DNA of 64,000 nt from assembly GCF_900177345.1 (NCBI RefSeq), contig NZ_FWZT01000006.1, forward strand, positions 239,831-303,830. The letters run 5' to 3'. The notes under the pieces are model-generated. The model was not told the origin of the DNA and did not search any database. It worked only from the letters and a program-made list of their open reading frames with translations. The position numbers were made by a program, and so were the translations under genes. Origin of the DNA: Pseudobacteriovorax antillogorgiicola. Its GTDB lineage: Bacteria; Bdellovibrionota_B; Oligoflexia; Oligoflexales; Oligoflexaceae. Shown here piece after piece: positions 55,157 through 64,000 of this stretch; position 1 is the first letter of the stretch; every line of letters begins with the position of its first letter.

Positions 55157-57628
55157 GTGCTCTATAGATCCATAAAGACAAAGATTAGCTTATCGTCTTT
55201 AGGCGTTTCAGTCTCGTCAATACTGATTATGCTAGTGATCGTTCTCATCAACATTAACCAGATGATCGACGGGATGTCAGCTCTTTACCAGGAGCAAAGC
55301 GAGCGCACTAAAACTACGATACAAGAGAACTCTGAAGCCAATATTGTCAAAATTAGCAAATTTTATGAAGATGCATTGGTCACCAAGGCGATCAATCTAC
55401 TTGAGAGGGATTTCCTCGTCTTGCGCGGTCAATTTGCTGACAATTCGATCGGCTGGATAAGTAATTTCTTGTACAATACATACCAGCTGGACGGCGATCT
55501 GATTCATGCAAGTTTCATCGCGATCCAAGGAGATCAGCCTGTCGTCTGGTATCTCATTAATGACCGATTCCCCAAAGGTATCAGCCTCCAGCGATCGAGC
55601 TTTGACACTGGCACCAAAACCCTAAGTGGTGTCTCGGGGAGTGATAATATTAGCATTCCCTACCCGACCCTTCAGACTATTCTTACTTCTGATGGCCCCC
55701 GTATCAAGCTGCTACAGCAAGGTAATAAGGAAATCGAAGTCTACGATGTATCCACTCCCATTTTTGACGGCGATCTAAGCGAGTTTCAAGATTTCAAAGA
55801 TAATGGGGAACCGATTGGCTTCTTACATTATCAATTGACTCTGAAAAACATGATGGCTTCTATCGAAAGTGAAAGGAAACAAGCTGAAAATGCTGTAAAC
55901 GCTCAAGAAGAAGAAACCCAAAGGCTTAGTGAAAGGACACAATCTTTAGGTGACGACCTTAAAATTAGAAGTATGATGATTGTTGCGGGCAGTGGATTTA
56001 TAATTATCGTCCTCGGCTTAGTGACAATCAACTTGGTTACCAGTGCGATCATTCGCCCGATCGTTGACCTTAAAGATGGGGCTCACCGCATTGCTGAAGG
56101 AGACTACTCCACTCCACTAAAAGCTACAACCAATGACGAGATTGGATCTCTTAGCAGAAACTTCGAGTTCATGAGGGTGCAAGTCAAGACCTTTACCGAC
56201 GACCTTCAAGGGCTAGTGGATGCACGAACTCAGGAACTTAAAATCGCTCTTGACGACTCTCGTGAACAAAGGCAGAAAATCGCCGAGATCATGGAGAAGA
56301 TAGAGCAGGGAATCTTAACCTTCGATCAATCTTTCAAAATTGAACCTGAATACTCAGGCTATCTAGAAAAATTATTTCAATTAAAAGAAAAAGAAATCGT
56401 TGGACAGAATGTTTTCGATACACTATTCGCAAACCATCAAACCTCCAAAGACTCCTGGGACCAAATGAAGCAGTCAATACAGTGTTCCTTTAAAGAAGAA
56501 CCGCTGACTTGGCAAATTAATGCAGATCACTTGATCAGAGATACCCGGGTTGTGATTGACCATGAGATAAAAACATTCGAGCTTGACTGGACTCCAATCG
56601 AACGAGATGGACTGGTTGAACGAGTGATGCTTTCCATTCGCGATCTGACCGAGCAAAAGGAAATGGAACGACGAGCCAAGGAAGCCGATCAAGAGAACGA
56701 ACGCATGCTGAGAGTTATCTCTCACTATATTCAGTACGATCAGAAACGTACGAAACAATTCTTAAGCCAAACAATTCCAAGAATTGAAGCACTCGACTTG
56801 TTCGATGATAAAAGGAGAGTTCTAAGAAGTCTGCACACCCTCAAAGGTGATGCCCGAGTTGCTAGGTTTGATGATCTGGCTGAATCCATTCATCGAGCGG
56901 AAAGTACTTTGAAAGCAGAGGATAGTGCGGAAAGTACTTACAATGAAATGATATCGTCCCTCAAGACACTTTGGCTAAGGGATCTAAATCACTACTATAA
57001 GACTATTCAACTCATAACAAGTCAAGATGAAAAACAAGACGAGCAAGCAAAAACGATTCTCGGTGCTATTGATGGAGTACTCACCGATTTATCAGACTAT
57101 GTTTCTAAAGAAGGTTTTTGGCTTGAAAGCTTTTCTTTATCAGACGAAATTATCACATGGAAACCCGCAGGGCTTACAATGCTTACCGAATGCATTATGC
57201 ATGGACTGAACAATTCAGTGGATCATGGGTACATACTAGCTAAGAAAGGCGACCCTCACCAGCCCGCTGGAATCAACCTTGATGTTTTCACGAAGCGAGA
57301 GAATGATTTGATCGTAATCGATATAATTGACCATGGGGCCGGTATTGATCCTAAGTTTGCAGAACATCGCGCAAAATCTCTTGGCTTTGTACCAAATGAG
57401 AATGAGACCATCTTTGATGTCCTATTTCTGGACGAAGTCTCAAGCCAAACTCAGGCAACCTCAAGAAGTGGCCGAGGAGTAGGACTAGCAGCTGTAAGAG
57501 AGATTATTACAGAGTTGGGTGGAACAGCATCGATAAGCTCTGAAAATGGAATGACAATTTTGCGACTGAAAGTGCCTTCCGATCAGCTCCTTACAGGCAG
57601 GCGTCAAGAGAATCAATCAGCTTCATAG
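55157..57628 (+). CDS. membrane sensor with HAMP, HPt and CheA-like ATPase domains
   Basis: 823 residues. TM1 (about 12-35), periplasmic sensor (35-270), TM2 (272-295), HAMP (297-350; IVDLKDGAHRIAEGDYSTPLKA), a PAS-like segment (365-510), HPt-like helix with His560 in LHTLKGDAR, and a CheA-type HATPase (about 670-805; HGLNNSVDHGY, IDHGAGIDP, RGVGLAAVREI). No HisKA dimerisation helix pair is obvious, so phosphotransfer likely runs through the HPt histidine. GTG at 55157 with GGGG six bases upstream. In the TonB cluster; no response regulator nearby. Confidence 0.87.
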   Translation: MLYRSIKTKISLSSLGVSVSSILIMLVIVLININQMIDGMSALYQEQSERTKTTIQENSEANIVKISKFYEDALVTKAINLLERDFLVLRGQFADNSIGWISNFLYNTYQLDGDLIHASFIAIQGDQPVVWYLINDRFPKGISLQRSSFDTGTKTLSGVSGSDNISIPYPTLQTILTSDGPRIKLLQQGNKEIEVYDVSTPIFDGDLSEFQDFKDNGEPIGFLHYQLTLKNMMASIESERKQAENAVNAQEEETQRLSERTQSLGDDLKIRSMMIVAGSGFIIIVLGLVTINLVTSAIIRPIVDLKDGAHRIAEGDYSTPLKATTNDEIGSLSRNFEFMRVQVKTFTDDLQGLVDARTQELKIALDDSREQRQKIAEIMEKIEQGILTFDQSFKIEPEYSGYLEKLFQLKEKEIVGQNVFDTLFANHQTSKDSWDQMKQSIQCSFKEEPLTWQINADHLIRDTRVVIDHEIKTFELDWTPIERDGLVERVMLSIRDLTEQKEMERRAKEADQENERMLRVISHYIQYDQKRTKQFLSQTIPRIEALDLFDDKRRVLRSLHTLKGDARVARFDDLAESIHRAESTLKAEDSAESTYNEMISSLKTLWLRDLNHYYKTIQLITSQDEKQDEQAKTILGAIDGVLTDLSDYVSKEGFWLESFSLSDEIITWKPAGLTMLTECIMHGLNNSVDHGYILAKKGDPHQPAGINLDVFTKRENDLIVIDIIDHGAGIDPKFAEHRAKSLGFVPNENETIFDVLFLDEVSSQTQATSRSGRGVGLAAVREIITELGGTASISSENGMTILRLKVPSDQLLTGRRQENQSAS

Positions 57629-57636
57629 GAGAAGCA

Positions 57637-58695
57637 ATGAAACATTTTTGGGTAGTCTTTGTTACAGTTCTACAACTATCTTGTAGTAGCGAGAGCGATT
57701 CATCACCCACTTCAGACCTAAAAGTCGCTCTTGTCACAGATTTTGGTAAGATCGATGATGGTACATTCAATCAGTCAGCTTACGAAGGGGGTCTGCAGGC
57801 CGCCCAAGCATTTGGATTGCAGTTTGACTACAGAGAGCCAGCGTCAACAGATGATTATAGTACTGAAGTCGAGTATTTTGTTGATCAAGACTATGATATG
57901 GTCATCACAGTTGGCTTTCAAATGACCGATGTAACCCTGGAATCGGCTCAATCGTTCCCGGATACTAAATTCGTGATTGTTGATGTCACTTACGATGATT
58001 ATCCAGACAATCTGGTTGGCCTATCCTTTGCTGAAGATGAAGCTGGATACTTGGCAGGTTCCCTAGCAGCGATGGTTTCAGAAAGTAAATCCTTGGGTGT
58101 TATCGGTGGAATCGCACTACCTCCTGTAAAAAGCTTTGTGAATGGCTTCATCAATGGTGCATTAGCGGAATGCGAAACGTGCTCTATTGCGTGCACTTAT
58201 ATTTCATCTTTCACTGATCCCGATACCGGCGCAGCTCAGGCTTCATCAATGATCTCCAATCAAAATGCCGATGTCATTTTTGGAGCTGGAGGTGCTACTG
58301 GCTCCGGCGCAATTCTAGAGACTACGAAAAGCAATAAATGGGCGATCGGCGTTGACACAGACGAATACTACACCACCTATCAAAGTGGTGCCGAGGCGAG
58401 TTCAACATACTTGCTATCAAGTGCTGTAAAGAAAATTGATGTGGCTGTCTACGAACAGATCGAAGCTCTGGTTAACGGTAATTTCGTAGCAGGCTCCATC
58501 GACTTTGATGCCAGTAATAATGGTATTGGCCTATCGGACTATCACTCCACCGCTGTGACCACCACAATTCAAACTTCTATCAGCGAAATACTTTCTGGTT
58601 TGGGGGATGGAACTATCTCAACGAATGTTAATGAATCTACAGGTGATAGCGAGACTTCCAACTCCGTCACATGCAGTGAGGTTCAAGGCAGCTAA
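57637..58695 (+). CDS. BMP/PnrA-like lipoprotein
   Basis: 352 residues. Signal ends VLQLSC (Cys16). BMP family type I binding fold: VALVTDFGKIDDGTFNQSAYEGG, VITVGFQMTDVTLESAQSFPDTKFVIVD, EDEAGYLAGSLAAMVS, LGVIGGIALPPVKSFVNGFINGA. BMP proteins typically bind nucleosides or similar, feeding ABC uptake, though no permease is adjacent. RBS AGGAG, nine bases after the sensor gene; last member of the cluster. Confidence 0.9.
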   Translation: MKHFWVVFVTVLQLSCSSESDSSPTSDLKVALVTDFGKIDDGTFNQSAYEGGLQAAQAFGLQFDYREPASTDDYSTEVEYFVDQDYDMVITVGFQMTDVTLESAQSFPDTKFVIVDVTYDDYPDNLVGLSFAEDEAGYLAGSLAAMVSESKSLGVIGGIALPPVKSFVNGFINGALAECETCSIACTYISSFTDPDTGAAQASSMISNQNADVIFGAGGATGSGAILETTKSNKWAIGVDTDEYYTTYQSGAEASSTYLLSSAVKKIDVAVYEQIEALVNGNFVAGSIDFDASNNGIGLSDYHSTAVTTTIQTSISEILSGLGDGTISTNVNESTGDSETSNSVTCSEVQGS

Positions 58696-59034
58696 AAAAA
58701 TTGCATCCCATTCTTAAGTGCACAATTAAATTGTAGACATTTCAATAACCTACCCTCCTCTAAATGCCGCCAATTGATAATATTCACAATTCATGCATAT
58801 CAATGACAAAACTTGTATATTTTAATATTTCAAACATTAAGTTCAACTTTGACATTAATATCGCTACTTTTGTTTGAATTTTAAGACAAACTATACTAAG
58901 TGAAGTCACTAGTTAAATCGGTTAGATAATCTATCTAGCAACAACCATTTGTGGAAATTGAAGTCTTATCGTTACTCCTTTTCAAGGACATTAGTACCAC
59001 TGTGCCTCAAACATTAACGGGAGATCACCAGACC
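58696..59034. other. AT-rich region upstream of the large RTX gene
   Basis: About 340 bp with no gene seen. The frame of the RTX gene opens at GTG 58951 but lacks a signal peptide there. Presumably carries the promoter. Confidence 0.35.
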
Positions 59035-62000
59035 ATGCGAACCAGTTTCAAACAGAGATGGCTACCATTATTGCTTAGCCTAAGTCTCAGCGAAGCCCTT
59101 TGGGCGAACACATCCCTTTGGATTTACAACTACCATTCAACGAAGCCGGACTGGAAGGCTATGATTGGGCAAGCCTCAAGCCCAGAAGCCTTTCGAAAGA
59201 CCAATCTCTCGCTAATTTCTGGCCACCTAAATACCGTCAACGGTACCACAGGAGTTGACGGCGAATCGGTCAAAGGCGTGATTCAATGGGAGCGAGATGC
59301 TCCGATCAAGCTACCAAGCATTGATGATTTTTCTGGAACTCTTTACTACGATAGTCATGCATCATTTTTAGCGATCGATGAAAAGACACCCCAAGAACTT
59401 GCTGACACGTTCGCTAAAACCCTAACGAGTGCTGATGGGATACCAGTGCTGCATAAGCTTCGGAAGCTCGTATTTCTATCATGTGATGTATCCCCTGAAT
59501 ACATTGAGTCCTTCTCGAAAGAACTTAGGTACCTTGTAAATGACCACCTACCATCTGGGCAGCAAAACCTTGAAATCATCAGCTCCAATTACAAGGTAGG
59601 CCTAAAAAAGCAGTTCTACGAATCTCAGGGTGAGGTAAAAACTGGCTTCAATGTGATTCAAGTGGGATCAAAGGGTCTTGAAAAATATGTCTATTTGAAG
59701 GACTTCGGCGACTCTGCATTGAGCGACACCATATTCGATCGCAAGAGCTACGATTTTTCCAAGAAAAACTTTCTTGGCCAAGCGAAAGCTTTCGCCGATA
59801 TCAAAATTAAGAGAGCTATATTTGGCGACCGCATATCACGACTCAAATCGATTGCATCCAGGGAACTTTTTTCCATCGGCAACGATGTCACAAAAATCTC
59901 GTTCACTCCTCAGAAGCTCTACCTATATGGCTTTCGCCTCAAAGACAGGGCTTTTCTCGATGACCGCGAAACCTACCTTAAGAACTTGGCCGATTTAGAT
60001 CTAGCGAGCAGCAACGATTTTTATATAGACGAAAACGTGTTCTCTGCCAATGATGGACAAGGCAGCTATACGGACCTTGTTAAGGCTCTTGTAGATCATA
60101 AAGATTTAGGTCAATTTGTTGCTAAACCAGATCAGTATCCAAAGTCTTATAAGCTCCCCGGAGATCTACCTCAGCTTATGGATGCACCTCCCAGTAATTC
60201 TCAAGAGCTTGTAGATCGTTACAAAGACGTTCTTTCAGATATCAGTACCGACGTCACCATCGACTATGAGGGCAACCGCGACCGACTCGGTGCTACTGAT
60301 GAAATTCTCGATCGTGGCTCAGAGCAGATTGAAGACTTTACCTTTGTGAGAATGCAGTCTCAAGCTCTAGCTACAGAGATTGCAACACAATCCATCCAGG
60401 GCTCCATCGCACTGGAAAAAGACCATGCTCATATCGCAAGAAAAATTCTTGAAGCCTTACCTGAAGGGGCCATTGTTGACGAAAATTCAGTCCATGGTTC
60501 CCAAAGCCAAAATTGGATCGAGGTGGAAGGCCGAGCTTCAGTTTCTGGACAAAAACGCTCCTTCACGGTCCGGGTTCCCAAGAGCGAACTCAGCTTTCCA
60601 TCTTTAACGGAGAGTCTTCATACAAGAATGCAGGAGCACTCCGCTGGCACAAGCCAGGCAATCAATCGTGCTATTGGGATTTACGGTACGTTTATGGGCT
60701 TAAGAGGCGCCGTAAACTCCTTAGAACGTGGCGATATTGGAAATGGCGCGATCATGCTTTCTCAGGCTGGTCATGGTATCGGAGAACTAACTGGTGTCAA
60801 TCGCAAGATCTATCAAGCAGCCGCCAGAGGACTTGGTAAAGCCATTAAACCAGCTATGCAGGTTGGCGAGAAATGGGCAACCCAATTTCTTTCCGAAAAC
60901 GCAGGTAGGATCTTTGGTGCAGCAAGCGAAGAGCTTGGGGTATTCGCTCGTGAGGCGGGGCTGTTCTTAGAAGACGTTCCTTTAGTTGGAACGGCATTTG
61001 GTATCTACAATATTGAAGAAGATCTGAAGCGCCATGATACTCTAGGTTATATCGATGCTGGTTTAGACACTGCAATCACAGCCCTGAGCCTTTTGGTTCC
61101 TGAAGTACCAGAACTAGAGCCGGTTGTGATTCTACTTACAGTTCTTCGATTGGGAGTTGATGACTTCTATATCGAAATCAGTAATCAACTAAAAAAGCTT
61201 CCACCAGATGCTACCGACCTTCAGAAAGCCGAAGCAACATTCAAGGGTATCGGGCTTGCAACCAAAGACCTATGGGAAAACTTCACCCTCATTGGCCAGA
61301 TCTATCACGCCATCGATGGATCTAAAAAACTTGATAGAAAGTACCATGACCAGCAGGACTTTCTTGAGTCACTAAAGGATTACCGCAACTACTATTCTGT
61401 CCATGATCACAGCATAGACTTTCTATCAGGAAAGCTCTCTGCTGATGGTGGTAGAATTGAATTTAAGCTAGGTGAGCCTGGTGAAAACTCTCACCTAAGC
61501 TACGACTCCTATAACGGAGACATCGTTAGCCATGATCTATCGCTAAACGCTGATCTAAACACGATAGTACTGGGACTTGGTGAGAGTCAGAACATCAAAT
61601 TTAAGACCGAATCAGTTAAGCTTCTGTGGTTCATTCCTGTCGATAAAAAGCGAATGATATCGCAGATGGATGGCGATCAAAGATCGATTCACGGTCGGTA
61701 TACGGGAAACAGTGCAGATAACACCTTCATAGCTGTTCAAGACCTACCTGTAGATCAATCGGGCAAACAACTAAGTCTCAGCTATAATCTTGATCAGTAT
61801 CACTACCAAGTGTATGGCGAGGCAGGCGACGACACTTTTATTCTCGGCCCCCAAAATACTTTTGTGGAAGGTGGATCTGGTAGCGACACCTATGTGATCA
61901 GTGAACATGATGGACATATAGCGATCAATAATTGTACCAAAGGGGATAGTCAGCAGGATAGACTTGTTCTTGGTATCCCATTAGCTGAACTTACATCCGG

Positions 62001-63606
62001 TCGTGATGGCAATGACTTGATTTTCGGACGCTACCAAGACTTAAATCAAAACCTTACCAGCCCCGATCAAAGACTCATTGCTAGATCTGTATTCGCTGAC
62101 CGCCAGCCAGTCGGCACTGCTCTCGTTAGAGTTCAATCCTGGTTCAAGAATCCAGAATGTCGTCACCTCAGCTTTCAAACTGAAGATGGAGCAGGGTTCG
62201 ATGTGCAACCGAATGGTCAGCTGCAAGTGAAGCACCTTAACTACCAAAAGGCGCAACACTCAGTTTCCGTTGATCTCGATCCCCGTCAGTGGACGCAATC
62301 ACCAAGATGGTGGGATAAGGTCCGCATGATCACTGGCAGCCCTTTCGATGACAATATCACTGGCAACAATCAGGACAACATCATCATGCCTGGTGGAATC
62401 GGCCCTGAAGGCTTCGACATCCTCACGGGCGGTGGGGGCAAAGACACTTATCTCTTGGTAGCTAACAGCAGAAATTTAATTGATAACCACGCCGACGATA
62501 GAAAGCTAGATACCATCGTCATCCCCTTTGCCTATGATGATCTCGTTCTAGAAAAACTCGATTTCATTTTCGCTGATTCTCTGGTAATTTCCGCCTCAAA
62601 CTTTCAACTCATTGTCAAAAATTGGTTTACCGACGAAGCCAATCGTCATGCAGTATTCATCAGTAAGGATGGAGTCATTTTCACCGGTCCTCAATCTGAT
62701 TCAGATAAAAGCTTGAATCCTATCGTAGTCAATCGAAAGGATACAGATCATCGCCAGAATCTGGTACTTAGTCAAAGTGGGCTGCAAACAGTGCGAACAG
62801 CCTACGGAAGCCTGAAGAATCGCAACATCATTCAAGGAAATGGTTTAGACAATACCCTGGTGGGTGGCGATCAGGGCAATTCCCTAAATGGTGCCAGTGG
62901 TAACGACACGATCAAAGGTGGAGCATCTAAAGACTTCATTCAGGGTGAACAAGGAAACGATACCCTTACTGGCGCTGCTGATAGAGACCATATCGATGGT
63001 GGAATCGGTGACGACATCTTATTCGGTGGCGAAGGCTCAGATACTCTGATCGGAGGCAAAGGCTTCGATGCAGCAATATTCGCAGGGGATGCGAATTCGT
63101 CGACGGGTGTACAGGTGAATCTAAAAGCTGGTCATGTCATCCAGGAAGCGCTAGGAGAAGCTGATAAAATTGATGGTATAGAAACCGTTTTCGGGTCTCC
63201 ATTTGCTGATCAAATCTTCAGCTATCGCGGAGAACAATGGCTTTACGGCATGGACGGCGATGACACCTTTGAAGACTCTTTTGGGCATAAGTACTTCAAT
63301 GGTGGCAACGGCACCGATAAGTATCGCATATGGTCGAAGTACAGTGGCATCAAAACCATCGAGAACTTTGCCATAGATGAATCAACCGACTATCTCTACT
63401 TTAATGATGCTACCTGGGAGGACCTTAGGTTCTATCGCGCTGATGATGACACAAGTATAATCATCGGTGTTGTAGGCCGACCTGAGTTCCGATTGAAGCT
63501 GCTTCATTGGTATAAGGGATCCCGCTATCAACACCTCAAGATCAAGACTCAGGATCGATCTGCTGTCTATGATGGTGAACTTAGCCCGTTTGGCTATACC
63601 CGATAG
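59035..63606 (+). CDS. large C80-like / TcdAB-pore-like / RTX protein
   Basis: 1,523 residues from ATG 59035 (GGGAG upstream; GTG at 58951 would extend it). Sec-type signal peptide (RWLPLLLSLSLSEALWANTS). Residues about 85-190 resemble the C80 cysteine protease domain, with His108 (YYDSHAS) and Cys150 (VFLSCDV), 42 apart as in MARTX/TcdB, plus IEYRSS-like EIISSNYKVGLKKQF. Residues about 540-760 resemble the TcdA/TcdB pore and related toxins (PLVGTAFGIYNIEEDLKR, YIDAGLDTAITALSLL, LRLGVDDFYIEIS). The C-terminal third carries RTX nonapeptides (GGSGSDTYVI, GNDTLTGAADRDHIDGGIGDDILFGGEGSDTLIGG). Probable large secreted toxin or adhesin; secretion route uncertain because of the Sec signal. Confidence 0.85.
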   Translation: MRTSFKQRWLPLLLSLSLSEALWANTSLWIYNYHSTKPDWKAMIGQASSPEAFRKTNLSLISGHLNTVNGTTGVDGESVKGVIQWERDAPIKLPSIDDFSGTLYYDSHASFLAIDEKTPQELADTFAKTLTSADGIPVLHKLRKLVFLSCDVSPEYIESFSKELRYLVNDHLPSGQQNLEIISSNYKVGLKKQFYESQGEVKTGFNVIQVGSKGLEKYVYLKDFGDSALSDTIFDRKSYDFSKKNFLGQAKAFADIKIKRAIFGDRISRLKSIASRELFSIGNDVTKISFTPQKLYLYGFRLKDRAFLDDRETYLKNLADLDLASSNDFYIDENVFSANDGQGSYTDLVKALVDHKDLGQFVAKPDQYPKSYKLPGDLPQLMDAPPSNSQELVDRYKDVLSDISTDVTIDYEGNRDRLGATDEILDRGSEQIEDFTFVRMQSQALATEIATQSIQGSIALEKDHAHIARKILEALPEGAIVDENSVHGSQSQNWIEVEGRASVSGQKRSFTVRVPKSELSFPSLTESLHTRMQEHSAGTSQAINRAIGIYGTFMGLRGAVNSLERGDIGNGAIMLSQAGHGIGELTGVNRKIYQAAARGLGKAIKPAMQVGEKWATQFLSENAGRIFGAASEELGVFAREAGLFLEDVPLVGTAFGIYNIEEDLKRHDTLGYIDAGLDTAITALSLLVPEVPELEPVVILLTVLRLGVDDFYIEISNQLKKLPPDATDLQKAEATFKGIGLATKDLWENFTLIGQIYHAIDGSKKLDRKYHDQQDFLESLKDYRNYYSVHDHSIDFLSGKLSADGGRIEFKLGEPGENSHLSYDSYNGDIVSHDLSLNADLNTIVLGLGESQNIKFKTESVKLLWFIPVDKKRMISQMDGDQRSIHGRYTGNSADNTFIAVQDLPVDQSGKQLSLSYNLDQYHYQVYGEAGDDTFILGPQNTFVEGGSGSDTYVISEHDGHIAINNCTKGDSQQDRLVLGIPLAELTSGRDGNDLIFGRYQDLNQNLTSPDQRLIARSVFADRQPVGTALVRVQSWFKNPECRHLSFQTEDGAGFDVQPNGQLQVKHLNYQKAQHSVSVDLDPRQWTQSPRWWDKVRMITGSPFDDNITGNNQDNIIMPGGIGPEGFDILTGGGGKDTYLLVANSRNLIDNHADDRKLDTIVIPFAYDDLVLEKLDFIFADSLVISASNFQLIVKNWFTDEANRHAVFISKDGVIFTGPQSDSDKSLNPIVVNRKDTDHRQNLVLSQSGLQTVRTAYGSLKNRNIIQGNGLDNTLVGGDQGNSLNGASGNDTIKGGASKDFIQGEQGNDTLTGAADRDHIDGGIGDDILFGGEGSDTLIGGKGFDAAIFAGDANSSTGVQVNLKAGHVIQEALGEADKIDGIETVFGSPFADQIFSYRGEQWLYGMDGDDTFEDSFGHKYFNGGNGTDKYRIWSKYSGIKTIENFAIDESTDYLYFNDATWEDLRFYRADDDTSIIIGVVGRPEFRLKLLHWYKGSRYQHLKIKTQDRSAVYDGELSPFGYTR

Positions 63607-63683
63607 TATAAGAACTGATCAGCTACGAGCCTCAACTAGTTGACGTTTTAGCTGATCTTATTTGTAGACTTGGCCTGTTATAT

Positions 63684-63719
63684 CCTGGTCTCTTCTTGAG
63701 ACCAGGGTTTCTCTTTTTC
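63684..63719 (+). terminator. intrinsic terminator of RTX gene
   Basis: CCTGGTCTC pairs with GAGACCAGG around TTCTT, followed by GTTTCTCTTTTT. Confidence 0.85.
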
Positions 63720-63886
63720 CTTAATTAATCACATCCATAGCCTTCGTCTTGGAACAGATTAGCAATGCATGATTCTGGCGGCCTTCCCCCCGATAATGCA
63801 GTCTCAAAAACTTTCAAGACCATTTAGATTATGTGTGCCTTAATCGGGGAACGCAGGAGTGTAAGGTTCCCCATTCCACAAACCAT

Positions 63887-64000
63887 TTAAGCAACTATTT
63901 TCTCCAGCCACTGGCTGGGTGACAACATATCCAAAGACCGATGCGGCCGATGGTCATTGTACTCATCTACAAACCGGTCTATCGCCTCACGCGCCTCGGC
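63887..64000 (-). mobile_element. IS3-type transposase, C-terminal end (partial)
   Basis: The minus-strand frame from the window edge reads EAREAIDRFVDEYNDHRPH then RSLDMLSPSQWLEKIVA and a stop at 63887. This matches the C-terminal rve_3 integrase part of IS3/IS481-type transposases. The rest lies beyond the window. The hairpin GGGGAAC/GTTCCCC near 63846-63872 lies just outside its stop and could be the element's end. Confidence 0.85.

Noticed and set aside
63840..63886. Complete insertion sequence at the right edge
   Set aside because: Only the last 37 residues of the transposase lie inside the window; neither end can be confirmed.

Overview
The window looks like chromosome from a Gram-negative bacterium of the Bdellovibrionota/Oligoflexia type, possibly near Pseudobacteriovorax. 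This is an inference. It rests on two TIGR02147-type regulators, several 7TM-DISM signalling proteins (one with a PP2C output), about fourteen predicted lipoproteins, outer-membrane barrels, a TonB receptor and a base composition that looks mid-40s GC by eye. I saw no rRNA, tRNA, CRISPR array or complete insertion sequence. The left edge cuts a JmjC-like cupin gene and the right edge cuts an IS3-type transposase gene.

Layout. 0-6.7 kb: cupin-like protein, LamG-type lipoprotein with a TIGR02147 regulator, an unknown helical protein, a histidine kinase and a pirin. 7-13 kb: six lipoprotein genes in two divergent operons, forming two paralogous families I cannot name. 13-17 kb: orphan branched-chain amino acid type binding protein, a 7TM-DISM/PP2C gene split by one in-frame TAG, and a beta-barrel protein. 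17.8-20.4 kb: lipid-anchored GH6 cellulase, Nudix hydrolase, and the C-terminal remnant of a SulP transporter. 20.7-24.5 kb: operon of two CxxCH haem proteins and a Tat-exported DUF1501-like protein. 24.9-31.5 kb: DUF4360 protein, full-length SulP transporter, small barrel, CBM-bearing alpha/beta hydrolase, secreted protein. 31.9-36 kb: GIN-domain lipoprotein, HTH regulator, glutaminyl cyclase lipoprotein, globin, thioesterase and a 37-residue protein. 36.4-40.7 kb: 127-bp inverted-repeat element, a kinase-receiver-PP2C fusion, and a frameshifted binding-protein pseudogene. 40.8-48.3 kb: second TIGR02147 regulator, order-inverted Rieske protein, binding protein, lipocalin, patatin and a lipoprotein histidine kinase. 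48.6-51.1 kb: esterase lipoprotein, second HTH paralogue, acidic lipoprotein. 51.3-58.7 kb: TonB receptor, two periplasmic binding-type proteins, CheA-like membrane sensor and BMP lipoprotein. 59-63.6 kb: 1,523-residue C80-like/TcdAB-like/RTX protein.

Taken together, the window is rich in envelope and sensing genes: surface lipoproteins, degradative enzymes (GH6, esterases, patatin) and sensor proteins with kinase or phosphatase outputs. The strongest candidates for undescribed biology are the divergent six-lipoprotein locus, the TonB-binding protein-sensor cluster that has no ABC permease, and the Sec-signal-bearing C80/RTX protein. Decay is also visible: three genes are truncated, frameshifted or interrupted by a stop.
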